Source of the DNA: JBBECE01 sp964574935
GTDB taxonomy: Bacteria > Pseudomonadota > Alphaproteobacteria > Rhizobiales > Devosiaceae
DNA length: 64,000 nt
Assembly (NCBI GenBank): GCA_964574935.1
Contig: CAZNOZ010000002.1
Location: 1-64,000, forward strand
Direction: 5' to 3'
Program-made: the position numbers and the translations under genes
Part shown: piece after piece, positions 27,901-35,529 of the stretch
Position numbering within the stretch: position 1 is the first letter of the stretch
Layout: every line of letters begins with the position of its first letter
The notes under the pieces: model-generated
The model's input: only the letters and a program-made list of their open reading frames with translations
The model's database searches: none
Told to the model about the DNA's origin: nothing

Positions 27901-28297
27901 CGCCGGGCTGGTGCTGGTGCGGCAGCGGCCGGGCACCGCCAGCGGGGTGATCTTCATGACGCTGGAGGACGAGACCGGTATCGCCAATATCGTGGTCTGG
28001 CCAAGGGTGTTCGAGAAATTCCGCCGGGTGGTGCTGGGCGCCCGCTTTGTGGCGATCAGGGGCGTGGTGCAGCGCGAGGGGCTGGTGGTACATCTTGTCG
28101 CCCGCCGTATCGTTGATCTGACAGGGGCCCTGGTCGAGCTGGCCGACGGGGCCGAGATCGGCGCGGCGGGGCTGGCGCGGGCCGACGAAGCGAAGTCCGA
28201 ACGCCGCGATCCGCGGGCGGCGGCGGCCGCGCGCAACGTTCTGAAGGCGCGTCAGCAGGCGCAGGCGGCGCTGCCGGCGGGGCGCAACTTCCACTGA
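24971..28297 (+). CDS. dnaE2: Error-prone DNA polymerase III alpha subunit DnaE2
   Basis: An 1108-residue C-family polymerase, the catalytic member of the mutasome. The PHP domain opens with FSFLRGGSHPGELV, a DnaE2-type start. The palm has PDIDVDFEHERREE with D385 and D387 as catalytic metal ligands. QHVGGFVLTRDRLD, RAQMSMLPRLRP and the helix-hairpin-helix and OB-fold (VMETAGLVLVRQRPGTA) regions follow in order. The length is typical of DnaE2 and shorter than replicative DnaE1. No Shine-Dalgarno is obvious before ATG 24971. It is convergent with the slipin gene 18 bases away. Confidence 0.96.
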   Translation: MPQTERAYAELATISNFSFLRGGSHPGELVARAAALGLTGLGLCDRNSFAGVVRAHVAARDVAEIHPDFRFVVGVRLVFEDGTPDILAYPTDRAAYGRLTALLTRGNLRAEKGECHLNFADLGGSEEGQLFVVMPTPGETEANDRTLAGLASLAPGRVWLGAACRYQGDDRAWLNRLADLAGRAGVPMLAVGDVIYHDPGRRPLQDVLTCIREHLTIFSAGRRLEKNAERYLKAPREMARLFREHPQAVAETGALIARICFSLDDLRYNYPEETIGNGETAQETLERLTWEGAKKRYPDGVPYKVKRGLVGELSLIAEKRYAAYFLTVHDLVRFAREERGILCQGRGSAANSTVCFCLGVTEVDPMIGNLVFGRFLSTERDEPPDIDVDFEHERREEVIQYLYSKYGRDRAALTATVITYRSRSALREVGKVFGLSDDAVASLNSMSWGSWGRSIDTGQVAKTGLDVSDPNLAHVLKLADELMGFPRHLSQHVGGFVLTRDRLDHSIPISHAAMEDRTVVEWDKDDLDALGILKVDVLALGMLSCIRRAFELMVLHYGQKLTLAGVLRDQDDRVYAMARRADTVGVFQIESRAQMSMLPRLRPREFYDLVIEVAIVRPGPIQGGMVHPYLKRRQGVETQEEVGQELHEVLKRTLGIPLFQEQAMQIAIVAGGFTPGEADQLRRAMATFRRSGTIGKFRDKLVSGMLARGYDQAFAERCFKQIEGFADYGFPESHAASFALLVYVSCWLKCHYPDVFCAAILNSQPMGFYAPAQLVRDAREHGVEVREVDVNRSDPDAVLETGAPAAERVWQRHGEMRGDIQATHAVRLGFASIKGMKREEAELITARRGAGYDSVRDLWLRTSLPVASLKRLAEADAFGSIGLDRRAALWVVRGLKGVHGAETLPLFEAAERPSAAEEEEARLPAMPLGEQVIHDYRAISMSLKAHPVSFFREELTARRVVSAADLAESADGRVMETAGLVLVRQRPGTASGVIFMTLEDETGIANIVVWPRVFEKFRRVVLGARFVAIRGVVQREGLVVHLVARRIVDLTGALVELADGAEIGAAGLARADEAKSERRDPRAAAAARNVLKARQQAQAALPAGRNFH

Positions 28298-28315
28298 ACG
28301 GCGCCCCCGCCGGCG

Positions 28316-29098
28316 CTATTCGGTTTTCTGATCGGGCTGCAAACCGGCGATCAGCTTGGAGAACTCGAGCGGGAAGGGGAAGACGATGGTCGAGGCGCGG
28401 CCCTCGGACCCGGCGATCGAATTCAGCGTCCCCAGATATCTCAGCTGCATCGCCTCGGGCCGGCGGGACAGGATGTCGGCCGCCTCGAGCAACTTGGCGG
28501 CGGCCTGCTGCTCGCCCTCGGCATTGATGATCTTGGCGCGCCGCTCGCGCTCGGCCTCGGCCTGCAGGGCGATCACGCGGATCATCGACTCGTTGAGATC
28601 GACATGCTTGATCTCGACGTTCGCCACCTTGATGCCCCAGTTATCGGTCTGTACGTCGAGAATCTCCTGGATATCCCGATTGAGCTTGTCGCGCTCGGCG
28701 AGCATGTCGTCGAGTTCGTGCTTGCCGAGCACCGAGCGCAGGGTGGTCTGGGCGAGCTGGCTGGTGGCGATCATGAAATCCTCGACCTGAATGATGGAAC
28801 GCTCGGGTTCGACGACCCGGAAGTAGATCACCGCGTTCACCTTGACCGAGACGTTGTCGCGGCTGATGACGTCCTGGGTGGGCACGTCGAGGACGATGAC
28901 GCGAAGATCGACCCGCACCATCTGCTGGACGAAGGGAACCAGGATGATCAGGCCCGGGCCCTTGACGCCGGTGAAGCGGCCCAGCGTGAACACGACCGCG
29001 CGCTGATACTCCCTGAGGATCTTGATCGCCGAGGCCAGGAACATCAACGCGATGACGGCCAGCACGATGTAGAAGACGTAATTGAACAGGAACGCCAT
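28316..29098 (-). CDS. Slipin (stomatin/prohibitin-type SPFH protein)
   Basis: A 260-residue membrane-anchored SPFH protein. One N-terminal membrane segment (YVFYIVLAVIALMFLASA) is followed by the SPFH core: REYQRAVVFTLGRFTGVKGPG, DVPTQDVISRDNVSVKVNAV in pieces, and VLGKHELDDMLAERDKLN. A helical, charged region AEAERERRAKIINAEGEQQA then precedes a C-terminal hydrophobic patch. Slipins oligomerise into membrane microdomains and are cleaved by the partner protease encoded directly upstream, 11 bases away. Confidence 0.95.
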   Translation of the reverse strand: MAFLFNYVFYIVLAVIALMFLASAIKILREYQRAVVFTLGRFTGVKGPGLIILVPFVQQMVRVDLRVIVLDVPTQDVISRDNVSVKVNAVIYFRVVEPERSIIQVEDFMIATSQLAQTTLRSVLGKHELDDMLAERDKLNRDIQEILDVQTDNWGIKVANVEIKHVDLNESMIRVIALQAEAERERRAKIINAEGEQQAAAKLLEAADILSRRPEAMQLRYLGTLNSIAGSEGRASTIVFPFPLEFSKLIAGLQPDQKTE

Positions 29099-29109
29099 GG
29101 CAGTTCTCC

Positions 29110-30570
29110 CTAGTCGGGGGTTTCTTGGGCCGGACCGGTGGCGGCCGGCGCGTCGCGGGCGGCGACCGTCAGGGTCAGCCCGTCGATCGCGGTGATCTCG
29201 ACGCTGTGGCCGACTTCGATGGGCCTGTCGGCCACCGCCTTCCAGCGCTCGCCGCCGACCAGCACGTATCCGTGAATTCCGTTCCAGCTGACGACTTCGG
29301 CGCGCCCCCCGAGCATCTGCTCGGCGCCGATGACCACCCTGTGGCGGTGGGCGAGAACCGCCAGGCGGGCGATCAGACCGCTGAGCCCGACGCTGGCGAC
29401 CGCCAATCCCGCGACCACGGGCCAGGATACGCTCAGTCCGGGAGTGCCGGGCTCGATCAGGATCGTCGCGCCGAGGACAAGCGAGATGGCGCCGCCGATC
29501 CCCAGGGCGCCGAACGAGGGTACCAGCGCTTCGGCCAGCACGAGCAGGGCGCCCAAAACCAACAGGGCCACGCCGGCGTAGCTGACCGGCAGCACCGCCA
29601 GGGCATAGAGCCCCATGACCAGAGAGATCGCCCCGACGGTGCCGGGAAGGGTCGAGCCGGGATTGAGAAACTCGAAGATCAGCCCGTAGATGCCGATCAG
29701 CATGAGGATGACGGCGACGTTGGGGTTGGTGATGACCGCCAGGAGCTCGGTGCGCCAGTCCGGTTCGAGCGCCTCGAGGCTCAGCCCTTCGGTGTGCAAG
29801 GTCACGGTGGTCTGGCCGACCTGAACGGTTCGCCCGTCGGCCTTGGCAAGCAGCTCGTCGAGGTCGCCGGCGACGAAATCGATGACATTGGCCTCGAGCG
29901 CCGCCGACGAGGTCAGGCTCGCCGCCTCGCGCACCGCGGCCTCGGCCCACTCGATGTTGCGGCCGCGCAGTTCGGCGAGGCCCCTTATGTAGGCGATGGC
30001 GTCGTTGATGGCCTTGGCTTCCTCGGCGTTGCGCGGCGCGGTGGCGCCCGCCGCCTGGTCCTGGTCGGGCACCGAGCCCTGGGGGGCGGATTCGGGCTCA
30101 GGTTGGCCGCCCAACGGCAGCCCACCGCCGATCGAAATCGGAGTGGCGGCACCCAGGTTGGTGCCCGGCGCCATGGCGGCGATGTGGCTGGCGTACATAA
30201 TGTAGGTGCCGGCGCTGGCCGCCCGGGCGCCGGAGGGAGTGACATAGCTGGCGACCGGCACGTCGGAGGCGAGGATGGCGCGGATGATTTCGCGCATGGA
30301 GGTGTCGAGACCGCCGGGGGTGTCCATTTGCACGATCACCAGCGCGGCACCGCGCTCGGAGGCGGTTTGAATGCCGCGTACCAGGTAATCGGCGGTCGCC
30401 GGATTGACGGTGTCGTCCAGGCGCAGCAGCAACGCCCGACCCGGGTCGGCGGAGGTGGCGGTGCCGGCAAGCGCCAAGACGCCGGCCGCGAAGGCCAGTG
30501 TGGCGGTCAATGCCCGTGCCGCCCGTGCCCTCCTCCGGGGGTGGCGGAGGCCCCGATTCTCAGGGTTCAT
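29110..30570 (-). CDS. NfeD-type membrane-bound ClpP-class serine protease
   Basis: A 486-residue protein with a signal/anchor, an N-terminal ClpP-fold protease domain, several membrane segments and a C-terminal OB-fold NfeD domain. The protease has VIVQMDTPGGLDTSMREI and GARAASAGTYIM with the probable nucleophile serine in ASAGT. A Pro/Gln/Glu-rich linker (around residues 160-185) interrupts the protease domain. The OB domain near the end reads VSWNGIHGYVLVGGERWKAV. It cleaves slipin in the best-studied archaeal pair. ATG 30570 is chosen to start before the basic signal region. It forms an operon with slipin. Confidence 0.93.
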   Translation of the reverse strand: MNPENRGLRHPRRRARAARALTATLAFAAGVLALAGTATSADPGRALLLRLDDTVNPATADYLVRGIQTASERGAALVIVQMDTPGGLDTSMREIIRAILASDVPVASYVTPSGARAASAGTYIMYASHIAAMAPGTNLGAATPISIGGGLPLGGQPEPESAPQGSVPDQDQAAGATAPRNAEEAKAINDAIAYIRGLAELRGRNIEWAEAAVREAASLTSSAALEANVIDFVAGDLDELLAKADGRTVQVGQTTVTLHTEGLSLEALEPDWRTELLAVITNPNVAVILMLIGIYGLIFEFLNPGSTLPGTVGAISLVMGLYALAVLPVSYAGVALLVLGALLVLAEALVPSFGALGIGGAISLVLGATILIEPGTPGLSVSWPVVAGLAVASVGLSGLIARLAVLAHRHRVVIGAEQMLGGRAEVVSWNGIHGYVLVGGERWKAVADRPIEVGHSVEITAIDGLTLTVAARDAPAATGPAQETPD

Positions 30571-30657
30571 GGGCGTGAGTATAGCGCGCCGGAGCGACAG
30601 CTGGATAGGCCGGCGAGATGGTTTGAAACCGTGCACGCCGCGGGCGGGCGCGGCCGC

Positions 30658-30948
30658 TCAGGGCGCCATCTTGTCGATCTGCTGCGCCAGCGCAATGTCG
30701 GCCTCGGTCAGCCCGCCCGCGTCATGGCTGGTGAGCGCCACGGTCACCTTGTTGTAGGAGTTAGACCAGTCCGGGTGGTGGTCCGCCTTCTCGGCCAGCA
30801 GCGCCACCTGCGACATGAAGCCAAACGCGGCGATGAAGTCGGCGAACTCAAAACGCCGGCTGATGGCCTTGGCGTCCTCGTCGTATCGCCAGTGGGCAAG
30901 CGTATCGAGGGCGGTCGCCCGTTCGGTATCGGTCAGCTCGCGCGCCAT
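30658..30948 (-). CDS. phhB: 4a-hydroxytetrahydrobiopterin dehydratase (PCD/DCoH)
   Basis: A 96-residue pterin-4a-carbinolamine dehydratase. The motif EKADHHPDWSNSYNKVTV carries the paired catalytic histidines, and TSHDAGGLTEADIALAQ is the usual C-terminal block. It recycles the oxidised pterin cofactor, classically for phenylalanine hydroxylase. No such hydroxylase is in the window, so its partner here is unknown. ATG 30948 matches the family N terminus, but no Shine-Dalgarno is seen upstream. Confidence 0.95.
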   Translation of the reverse strand: MARELTDTERATALDTLAHWRYDEDAKAISRRFEFADFIAAFGFMSQVALLAEKADHHPDWSNSYNKVTVALTSHDAGGLTEADIALAQQIDKMAP

Positions 30949-31111
30949 GGGAGGAGCACTCAAGCATCCCCGCCCGGTCGACGCAAGCGTGCCCGGCTCC
31001 GGTTCGGAAGGGCGGACCGGGCCGACCGGCTCGATCTTCGGCGGCGGTTGACTCGCCTCACCGGCATGTGAAGCTGAACGCGCATCCAAGGCGAGGAGCA
31101 TGGAGACAGCG

Positions 31112-31816
31112 ATGAAACTGACCTGGTACGGGCATTCCGCCTTTCGGATCGAAGCGGGCGATTGCGCGGTGCTGATCGATCCGTTTCTTTCGGGCAATCC
31201 GAAATGGCCCGGCGGCTGGGAGGAGGTCGCCGACGGGGTGACCCACGTGCTCTTGACCCACGGGCACCCCGACCATTTCGGTGACATCGTGGAGATCGCG
31301 CAAGCCACCGACGCGCAGCTGGTCGGGGTCGCCGAAGTTGCCTGGTACCTGGAAAGCCGGGGCATCGACGGCGCCCGCATCAATCAGGGCAACAGCGGTG
31401 GGACCATCGAGTGCGGCGGGTTCACGACGAGCTTCGTGGCCGCAATGCACTCCTCGTCCTACCCCGTGCAGGGCGTGCCGGTGTATCTCGGCCATCCCAA
31501 CGGCCTGATCGTCCGCTTCGCGGGCGAGAAGAGCCTCTATCACATGGGCGACACCGACATTTTCGGCGACATGGCGCTGATCAACGAGCTCTACCGGCCG
31601 GAGATCGGCATCGTGCCGATCGGCGACCGGTTCACGATGGGTGCCAGTTCGGCGGCGCTCGCCTGCCGGCGCTTTTTCGAGTTCTCGACGATCATCCCGT
31701 GCCACTACGGAACCTTCCCCATTCTCGATCCGGACGCCGACAGGTTCGTGGCGGCCATGCAGGCCGACGCCGGCAAGGTGACGGTGCCGGAAATCGGAAC
31801 GCCGTTCGAACTGTGA
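31112..31816 (+). CDS. UPF0173 metallo-beta-lactamase-fold hydrolase
   Basis: A 234-residue metal-dependent hydrolase of the UPF0173 group. MKLTWYGHSAFRIE is the classic N terminus. THGHPDHFGD is the HxHxDH zinc-binding motif, with further ligands in FVAAMHSSS, HMGDTDIFGD and IPCHYGTFP. The substrate is unknown. Of two in-frame ATGs, 31112 is preferred because GGAGA lies at correct spacing, while the ATG at 31100 is almost abutting its purine run. It is divergent from phhB. Confidence 0.93.
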   Translation: MKLTWYGHSAFRIEAGDCAVLIDPFLSGNPKWPGGWEEVADGVTHVLLTHGHPDHFGDIVEIAQATDAQLVGVAEVAWYLESRGIDGARINQGNSGGTIECGGFTTSFVAAMHSSSYPVQGVPVYLGHPNGLIVRFAGEKSLYHMGDTDIFGDMALINELYRPEIGIVPIGDRFTMGASSAALACRRFFEFSTIIPCHYGTFPILDPDADRFVAAMQADAGKVTVPEIGTPFEL

Positions 31817-31882
31817 GGCGTCCGGCGCGCGGGCGCGGAGGGCACACGGGCCGGCGCCGACAATACCGCGCGGCGGCACCGA

Positions 31883-31897
31883 TTAACCCGCCGGTAA
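31883..31897 (+). promoter_or_regulatory. CtrA-like site upstream of the membrane GGDEF-EAL gene
   Basis: TTAA, seven bases, GTAA (followed by C) differs at one position from TTAA-N7-TTAA. It is 107 bases before the start codon of the second c-di-GMP gene. Confidence 0.35.
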
Positions 31898-32003
31898 CCA
31901 CCGGGGGAGGTTGGCGTTGCCCAAATGGGCTGCACGGGTCCGGGGAAAGGGGGTTTTAAGACAGATTGTGGGCATTATTCGCCCTCCTCAGGACGGGACG
32001 GCG

Positions 32004-34310
32004 ATGTTTTACTCGGCCAGAAAGGCACTCCCCGCAATCGACTATGTGTCGATCGTGCGCTCGCTCTACCAGGACAAGCGATCCATGGTGCAGGGGGCGG
32101 CGGCGACCATTGTCGCCAGCGCCGCCTGCGCGGTCAAAACCGGCTCGCCGTGGATGGTGTTTTTCACCCTCGCCTTCCTGGCGGTGACGGTGGGCCGCTG
32201 GGTCGACATGACCCAGTACCAGAATTCCGACCTCGAGCCGGATGACGTCAGCGCCGCATCCGTTTGGGAATTGCGCTACACAATCGGAGCCTCGGTCACC
32301 GCGGCGCTGTTGGGCCTGTGGTGTCTGGTCACCTTCACCCTTGTCGATGACCGGATCGCCGAACTCATGGTCATGTCGGTGACCGTCGCCCAGATGGTCG
32401 GGGTGGCCGCGAGGAACTTCGGCGTCGACCGGCTGGTGTCGCTGCAGTCGGTCATCATCATGGTGCCGCTGACGGCGGGACTGCTGCTGACCGGCAACGT
32501 CTATCACATCGTCCTGGCGGTCATGTTCGTGCCGTTCTTCATGAGCCTGAGGAAGATCGCGGGCAACGTCCGCCGCTTCCTTCTCGGGGCCCTGCACGGA
32601 CGTATCGAGGCCACCAGGCTGGCTCAGGAGCTCGACGCGGCCCTCGACACAATGCAGCACGGGTTGTGCATGCTCGACGAGGACAAGCGGGTGGCCGTGG
32701 TCAACGACCGCGCCCACGAGATGTTCTCCGGGCTGGCCGCCGGACACTGGATCGGACGGCCGTTTTCCGAAATGGTCATGGCGGCCGCCAACGTCAATCG
32801 GGAGCTGCCCCAGCACGCCGCGCTCGGCCTGATCGAGGGGGTGGAAAAGGGCGGCAGCTCAAAGATGGTGGTCCAGATATCCCAGGACTATCAGTGCGAA
32901 GTCACGATCAGCTCGCGGCACGGACGCACCGTGTTGCTGTTCGAGGACATTTCCGAGCGCGTCCGCGCCCAGGAACGCATCAACTACATGGCGCGCTACG
33001 ACGCCCTGACGGGGCTGCCCAACCGCACCTACTTCAAGGAGCGGCTGGAGGCCGAGATCGTCAAGGCGATGCGCTCCGGCGACGAGGCCGGCCTGAACGC
33101 GATGCTGATGATGGTCGATCTGGACGACTTCAAGCACATCAACGACACCCACGGACACTTGGTCGGCGACGAACTGTTGCCGCTGGTGGCGCAGAGGCTG
33201 CGCTCGACGTTTGACGAGAATTGCCTGTTGTCGCGCTTCGGCGGCGACGAGTTCACGGTGTGCCGGATCGGGGGCGTGGACCGCAACATGGCGGCCGGCT
33301 ACGCCGAGGCGGTCATCGCGGCCTTCAAGAAGCCGTTCGAGCTCACCGGCCAGCAGCTCAGGATCGGCGCCAGTGTCGGGCTGGTGCTCGACACGGCGGC
33401 ACGGACCGAGTTCGACGCCCTTCTCACCAAGGCGGACCTGGCGCTTTACAAGGCAAAGGGAAGGGGCAAGGGCCAGTATCAGATCTTCGCCGAAGAGCTG
33501 GATGTGGACTATCGCTACCGCCAGAGGCTGAAGGCGGATTTGCGCGAGTGCATCGCAAACCGCGGGCTGCATCTTGTGTATCAACCCATCGTCGACCGGC
33601 GCACCCACAAGGTTTCGGGTTGCGAGGCGCTGGCGCGCTGGAACCATCCCGAGCTGGGCTCGATTCCGCCGGTGGTGTTCATCTCCATCGCCGAGGACAT
33701 GGGCCTGATCTCGGAAATCAGCGAGTGGGTCCTGGAGACGGCCACGCAGGACTGCCTGCAATGGCCGGGGGACATCTCGGTGTCGGTGAACATTTCGGCC
33801 AACGACTTCCGGATCGGCGACGTGCCGAAAATGGTGAACCAGGCGCTCGCCAAGTCCGGCCTGGCGCCGACGCGGCTGGAGATCGAGGTCACCGAGAATG
33901 TGTTCCTGGAAGAAAAGGGCGCGGCGGTGCAGGTGCTCGAGGATCTGGCGGCGCGGGGCATCGGCATCGCGCTCGACGATTTCGGAACCGGCTACTCTTC
34001 GCTGAGCTACCTGCACGATCTGCCGTTCACCAAGCTCAAGATCGACCGCACGTTCGTGGTCGACGTGACCTCGTCGACGCGGTCCTTGAAGCTGCTGTCC
34101 AACATCGCGCGGCTGAGCAAGGACCTCGAGTTGACCGTGACAGTGGAGGGGGTGGAGACCGAGGAGCAGCTGGCCCTTATTTCCGGGCATGCCGAGGTCG
34201 ACCATATCCAGGGCTTTTTGTTCGGGGCCCCGCTGCCTCGACGCGAGTTGCGCGAACTGATCGACCGGCTCGCGGTCAGAGCCGAACACCGGCACGCCGA
34301 AGCCGGCTAA
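32004..34310 (+). CDS. Membrane PAS-GGDEF-EAL c-di-GMP protein
   Basis: A 768-residue protein. The first 200 residues have about five hydrophobic segments, with no named sensor family recognised. A PAS-like domain follows (MQHGLCMLDEDKRVAVVNDR). The cyclase domain has GGDEF at 413-417 but lacks the RxxD I-site, having DENC at that position. The phosphodiesterase has EAL at 541-543, DDFGTGYSSLSYL and EGVETEEQ, so both activities could be intact. Start ATG 32004 follows a G-rich stretch (GGGACGG), and the longer TTG-initiated frame has no supporting sequence. It probably senses a membrane or periplasmic cue. Confidence 0.94.
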   Translation: MFYSARKALPAIDYVSIVRSLYQDKRSMVQGAAATIVASAACAVKTGSPWMVFFTLAFLAVTVGRWVDMTQYQNSDLEPDDVSAASVWELRYTIGASVTAALLGLWCLVTFTLVDDRIAELMVMSVTVAQMVGVAARNFGVDRLVSLQSVIIMVPLTAGLLLTGNVYHIVLAVMFVPFFMSLRKIAGNVRRFLLGALHGRIEATRLAQELDAALDTMQHGLCMLDEDKRVAVVNDRAHEMFSGLAAGHWIGRPFSEMVMAAANVNRELPQHAALGLIEGVEKGGSSKMVVQISQDYQCEVTISSRHGRTVLLFEDISERVRAQERINYMARYDALTGLPNRTYFKERLEAEIVKAMRSGDEAGLNAMLMMVDLDDFKHINDTHGHLVGDELLPLVAQRLRSTFDENCLLSRFGGDEFTVCRIGGVDRNMAAGYAEAVIAAFKKPFELTGQQLRIGASVGLVLDTAARTEFDALLTKADLALYKAKGRGKGQYQIFAEELDVDYRYRQRLKADLRECIANRGLHLVYQPIVDRRTHKVSGCEALARWNHPELGSIPPVVFISIAEDMGLISEISEWVLETATQDCLQWPGDISVSVNISANDFRIGDVPKMVNQALAKSGLAPTRLEIEVTENVFLEEKGAAVQVLEDLAARGIGIALDDFGTGYSSLSYLHDLPFTKLKIDRTFVVDVTSSTRSLKLLSNIARLSKDLELTVTVEGVETEEQLALISGHAEVDHIQGFLFGAPLPRRELRELIDRLAVRAEHRHAEAG

Positions 34311-34501
34311 CCGATCCCGCGCCGAGCGCGAGCCGGCAGATCGCCTGGAATTCATGGATTCAAACCGCCCGCGCGGCGTTCAGGACGGCGCGCAGGGCTG
34401 AAAGGGTTCGTTAACCATACCAAGTAACTAACCGGAAACCGACAACTTTAGGCATTTGACACGGACACGCCATCGGCTACCCTTGCGGTGCGAGTAAAGG
34501 G

Positions 34502-35275
34502 TTGTGGAAGTTGGTGGACAACGCGTCACAGTCCGTCGGGCGGCGGTCGCATTTCGTCCAGAGCTTGTTGGATTTGCTGGAACGGGTCGAGTATCGGCCC
34601 GTGACCTTTTCCGAGGACCTCGAGGAAATCTACCGGCTGCGCTACGAGGCGTACCGTCGAGAGGGGTTCATTCCCGCCGACGAGTCCCGTCGCTGCGCGG
34701 ACGAACTCGACGAGGTGCCGAACGTCTACCCGATCGGGGTGTATCTGGACGGGCGGCTGGTCAGCTCGCTGCGCATCCACCATGTGACGGCCGAACACCG
34801 GTATTCGGCCGGGATGTGGGCGTATCCCGACATCGTCGGACCGATGATCGACAAAGGGATCGAGTTCGTCGACCCTAGCCGGTTCACGACCGATTTCGAC
34901 ATCTCGCAGGAATATCCGGCGCTGATGTATCTGACGCTAAGGCTGGGGGTGATGGCATCGGATTATTTCGGCGCCGACTATTGCCTGCAGGTGGTGCGGC
35001 CCGAGCACGGTCCGTTCTATCGCCGTACCTTCTTTTCGGAACCGTTGGCGGAAACCCGCGCCTATGAGGGGCTGAGCTTTGCGGTGCAGCTGTACGGCTC
35101 GCACGTGCCGGAGACGCTCGGCAAGATCTACCGGCGACACCCGTTCTTCATGTCGACGCGAACCGAGCAGCGGTTGATGTTCCAGCGCGACGCGGGCCAG
35201 CTCCGCCCGCTGACCGTGCTGCCGACGGCCCGGTTCGTGCATCCGGATCTCGACGGCCGGCCGGTGCCGGCATAG
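34502..35275 (+). CDS. FeeM-like N-acyl amino acid synthase/GNAT-fold protein
   Basis: A 257-residue protein resembling the FeeM-type N-acyl amino acid synthase domain, a GNAT relative of acyl-homoserine-lactone synthases. Visible marks are the N-terminal EEIYRLRYEAYRREGFIP, the strand VYLDGRLVSSLRIH, EFVDPSRFTTD, and the acyl-CoA/ACP-side RLGVMASDYFGADYCLQVV. Such enzymes join a fatty acyl chain to an amino acid or amine, but the product here is unknown. The start is unsure: TTG 34502, TTG 34511 and GTG 34514 are all in frame, with AAAGGG fitting the later ones. It follows the GGDEF-EAL gene by 190 bases. Confidence 0.75.
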   Translation: MWKLVDNASQSVGRRSHFVQSLLDLLERVEYRPVTFSEDLEEIYRLRYEAYRREGFIPADESRRCADELDEVPNVYPIGVYLDGRLVSSLRIHHVTAEHRYSAGMWAYPDIVGPMIDKGIEFVDPSRFTTDFDISQEYPALMYLTLRLGVMASDYFGADYCLQVVRPEHGPFYRRTFFSEPLAETRAYEGLSFAVQLYGSHVPETLGKIYRRHPFFMSTRTEQRLMFQRDAGQLRPLTVLPTARFVHPDLDGRPVPA

Positions 35276-35318
35276 GGTCTGTTTTCACAAAGGCTTCGGG
35301 CGTCCGCCCACTCAAAGT

Positions 35319-35390
35319 GGCGCCTGGCCTTGTCCGAAAACCGGTTCCCACTGCTCGCTGACGCGGACCTTCGGTTCGGGGACAGGCGCC
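35319..35390. repeat. Imperfect inverted repeat of Hyphomicrobiales type
   Basis: Outer arms GGCGCCTG (35319-35326) and CAGGCGCC (35383-35390) extend inward, imperfectly, for over 20 bases each side. The interior holds CCGAAAACCGGTTCCCACT, close to a palindromic intergenic motif I recall as widespread in this order. It fills the gap between the FeeM-like gene and fhs, which end toward each other. Confidence 0.65.
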
Positions 35391-35529
35391 GGGCATTTGG
35401 CGAAAACCGTCCATTTTGGCGTCGCAAGACCTTGAAGGAGATCGGCTCCGTCTGCGGTCGTGCTCCTGAAACTGAACGAATTTCGCACAAACCACGCTCC
35501 AAACCCCTTGTGAATACAGACCCTCGGCC

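Noticed and set aside
34411..34436. Third CtrA-like site before the FeeM-like gene
   Set aside because: TTAA is present, but the second half is one base out of register and does not match at N7 spacing.
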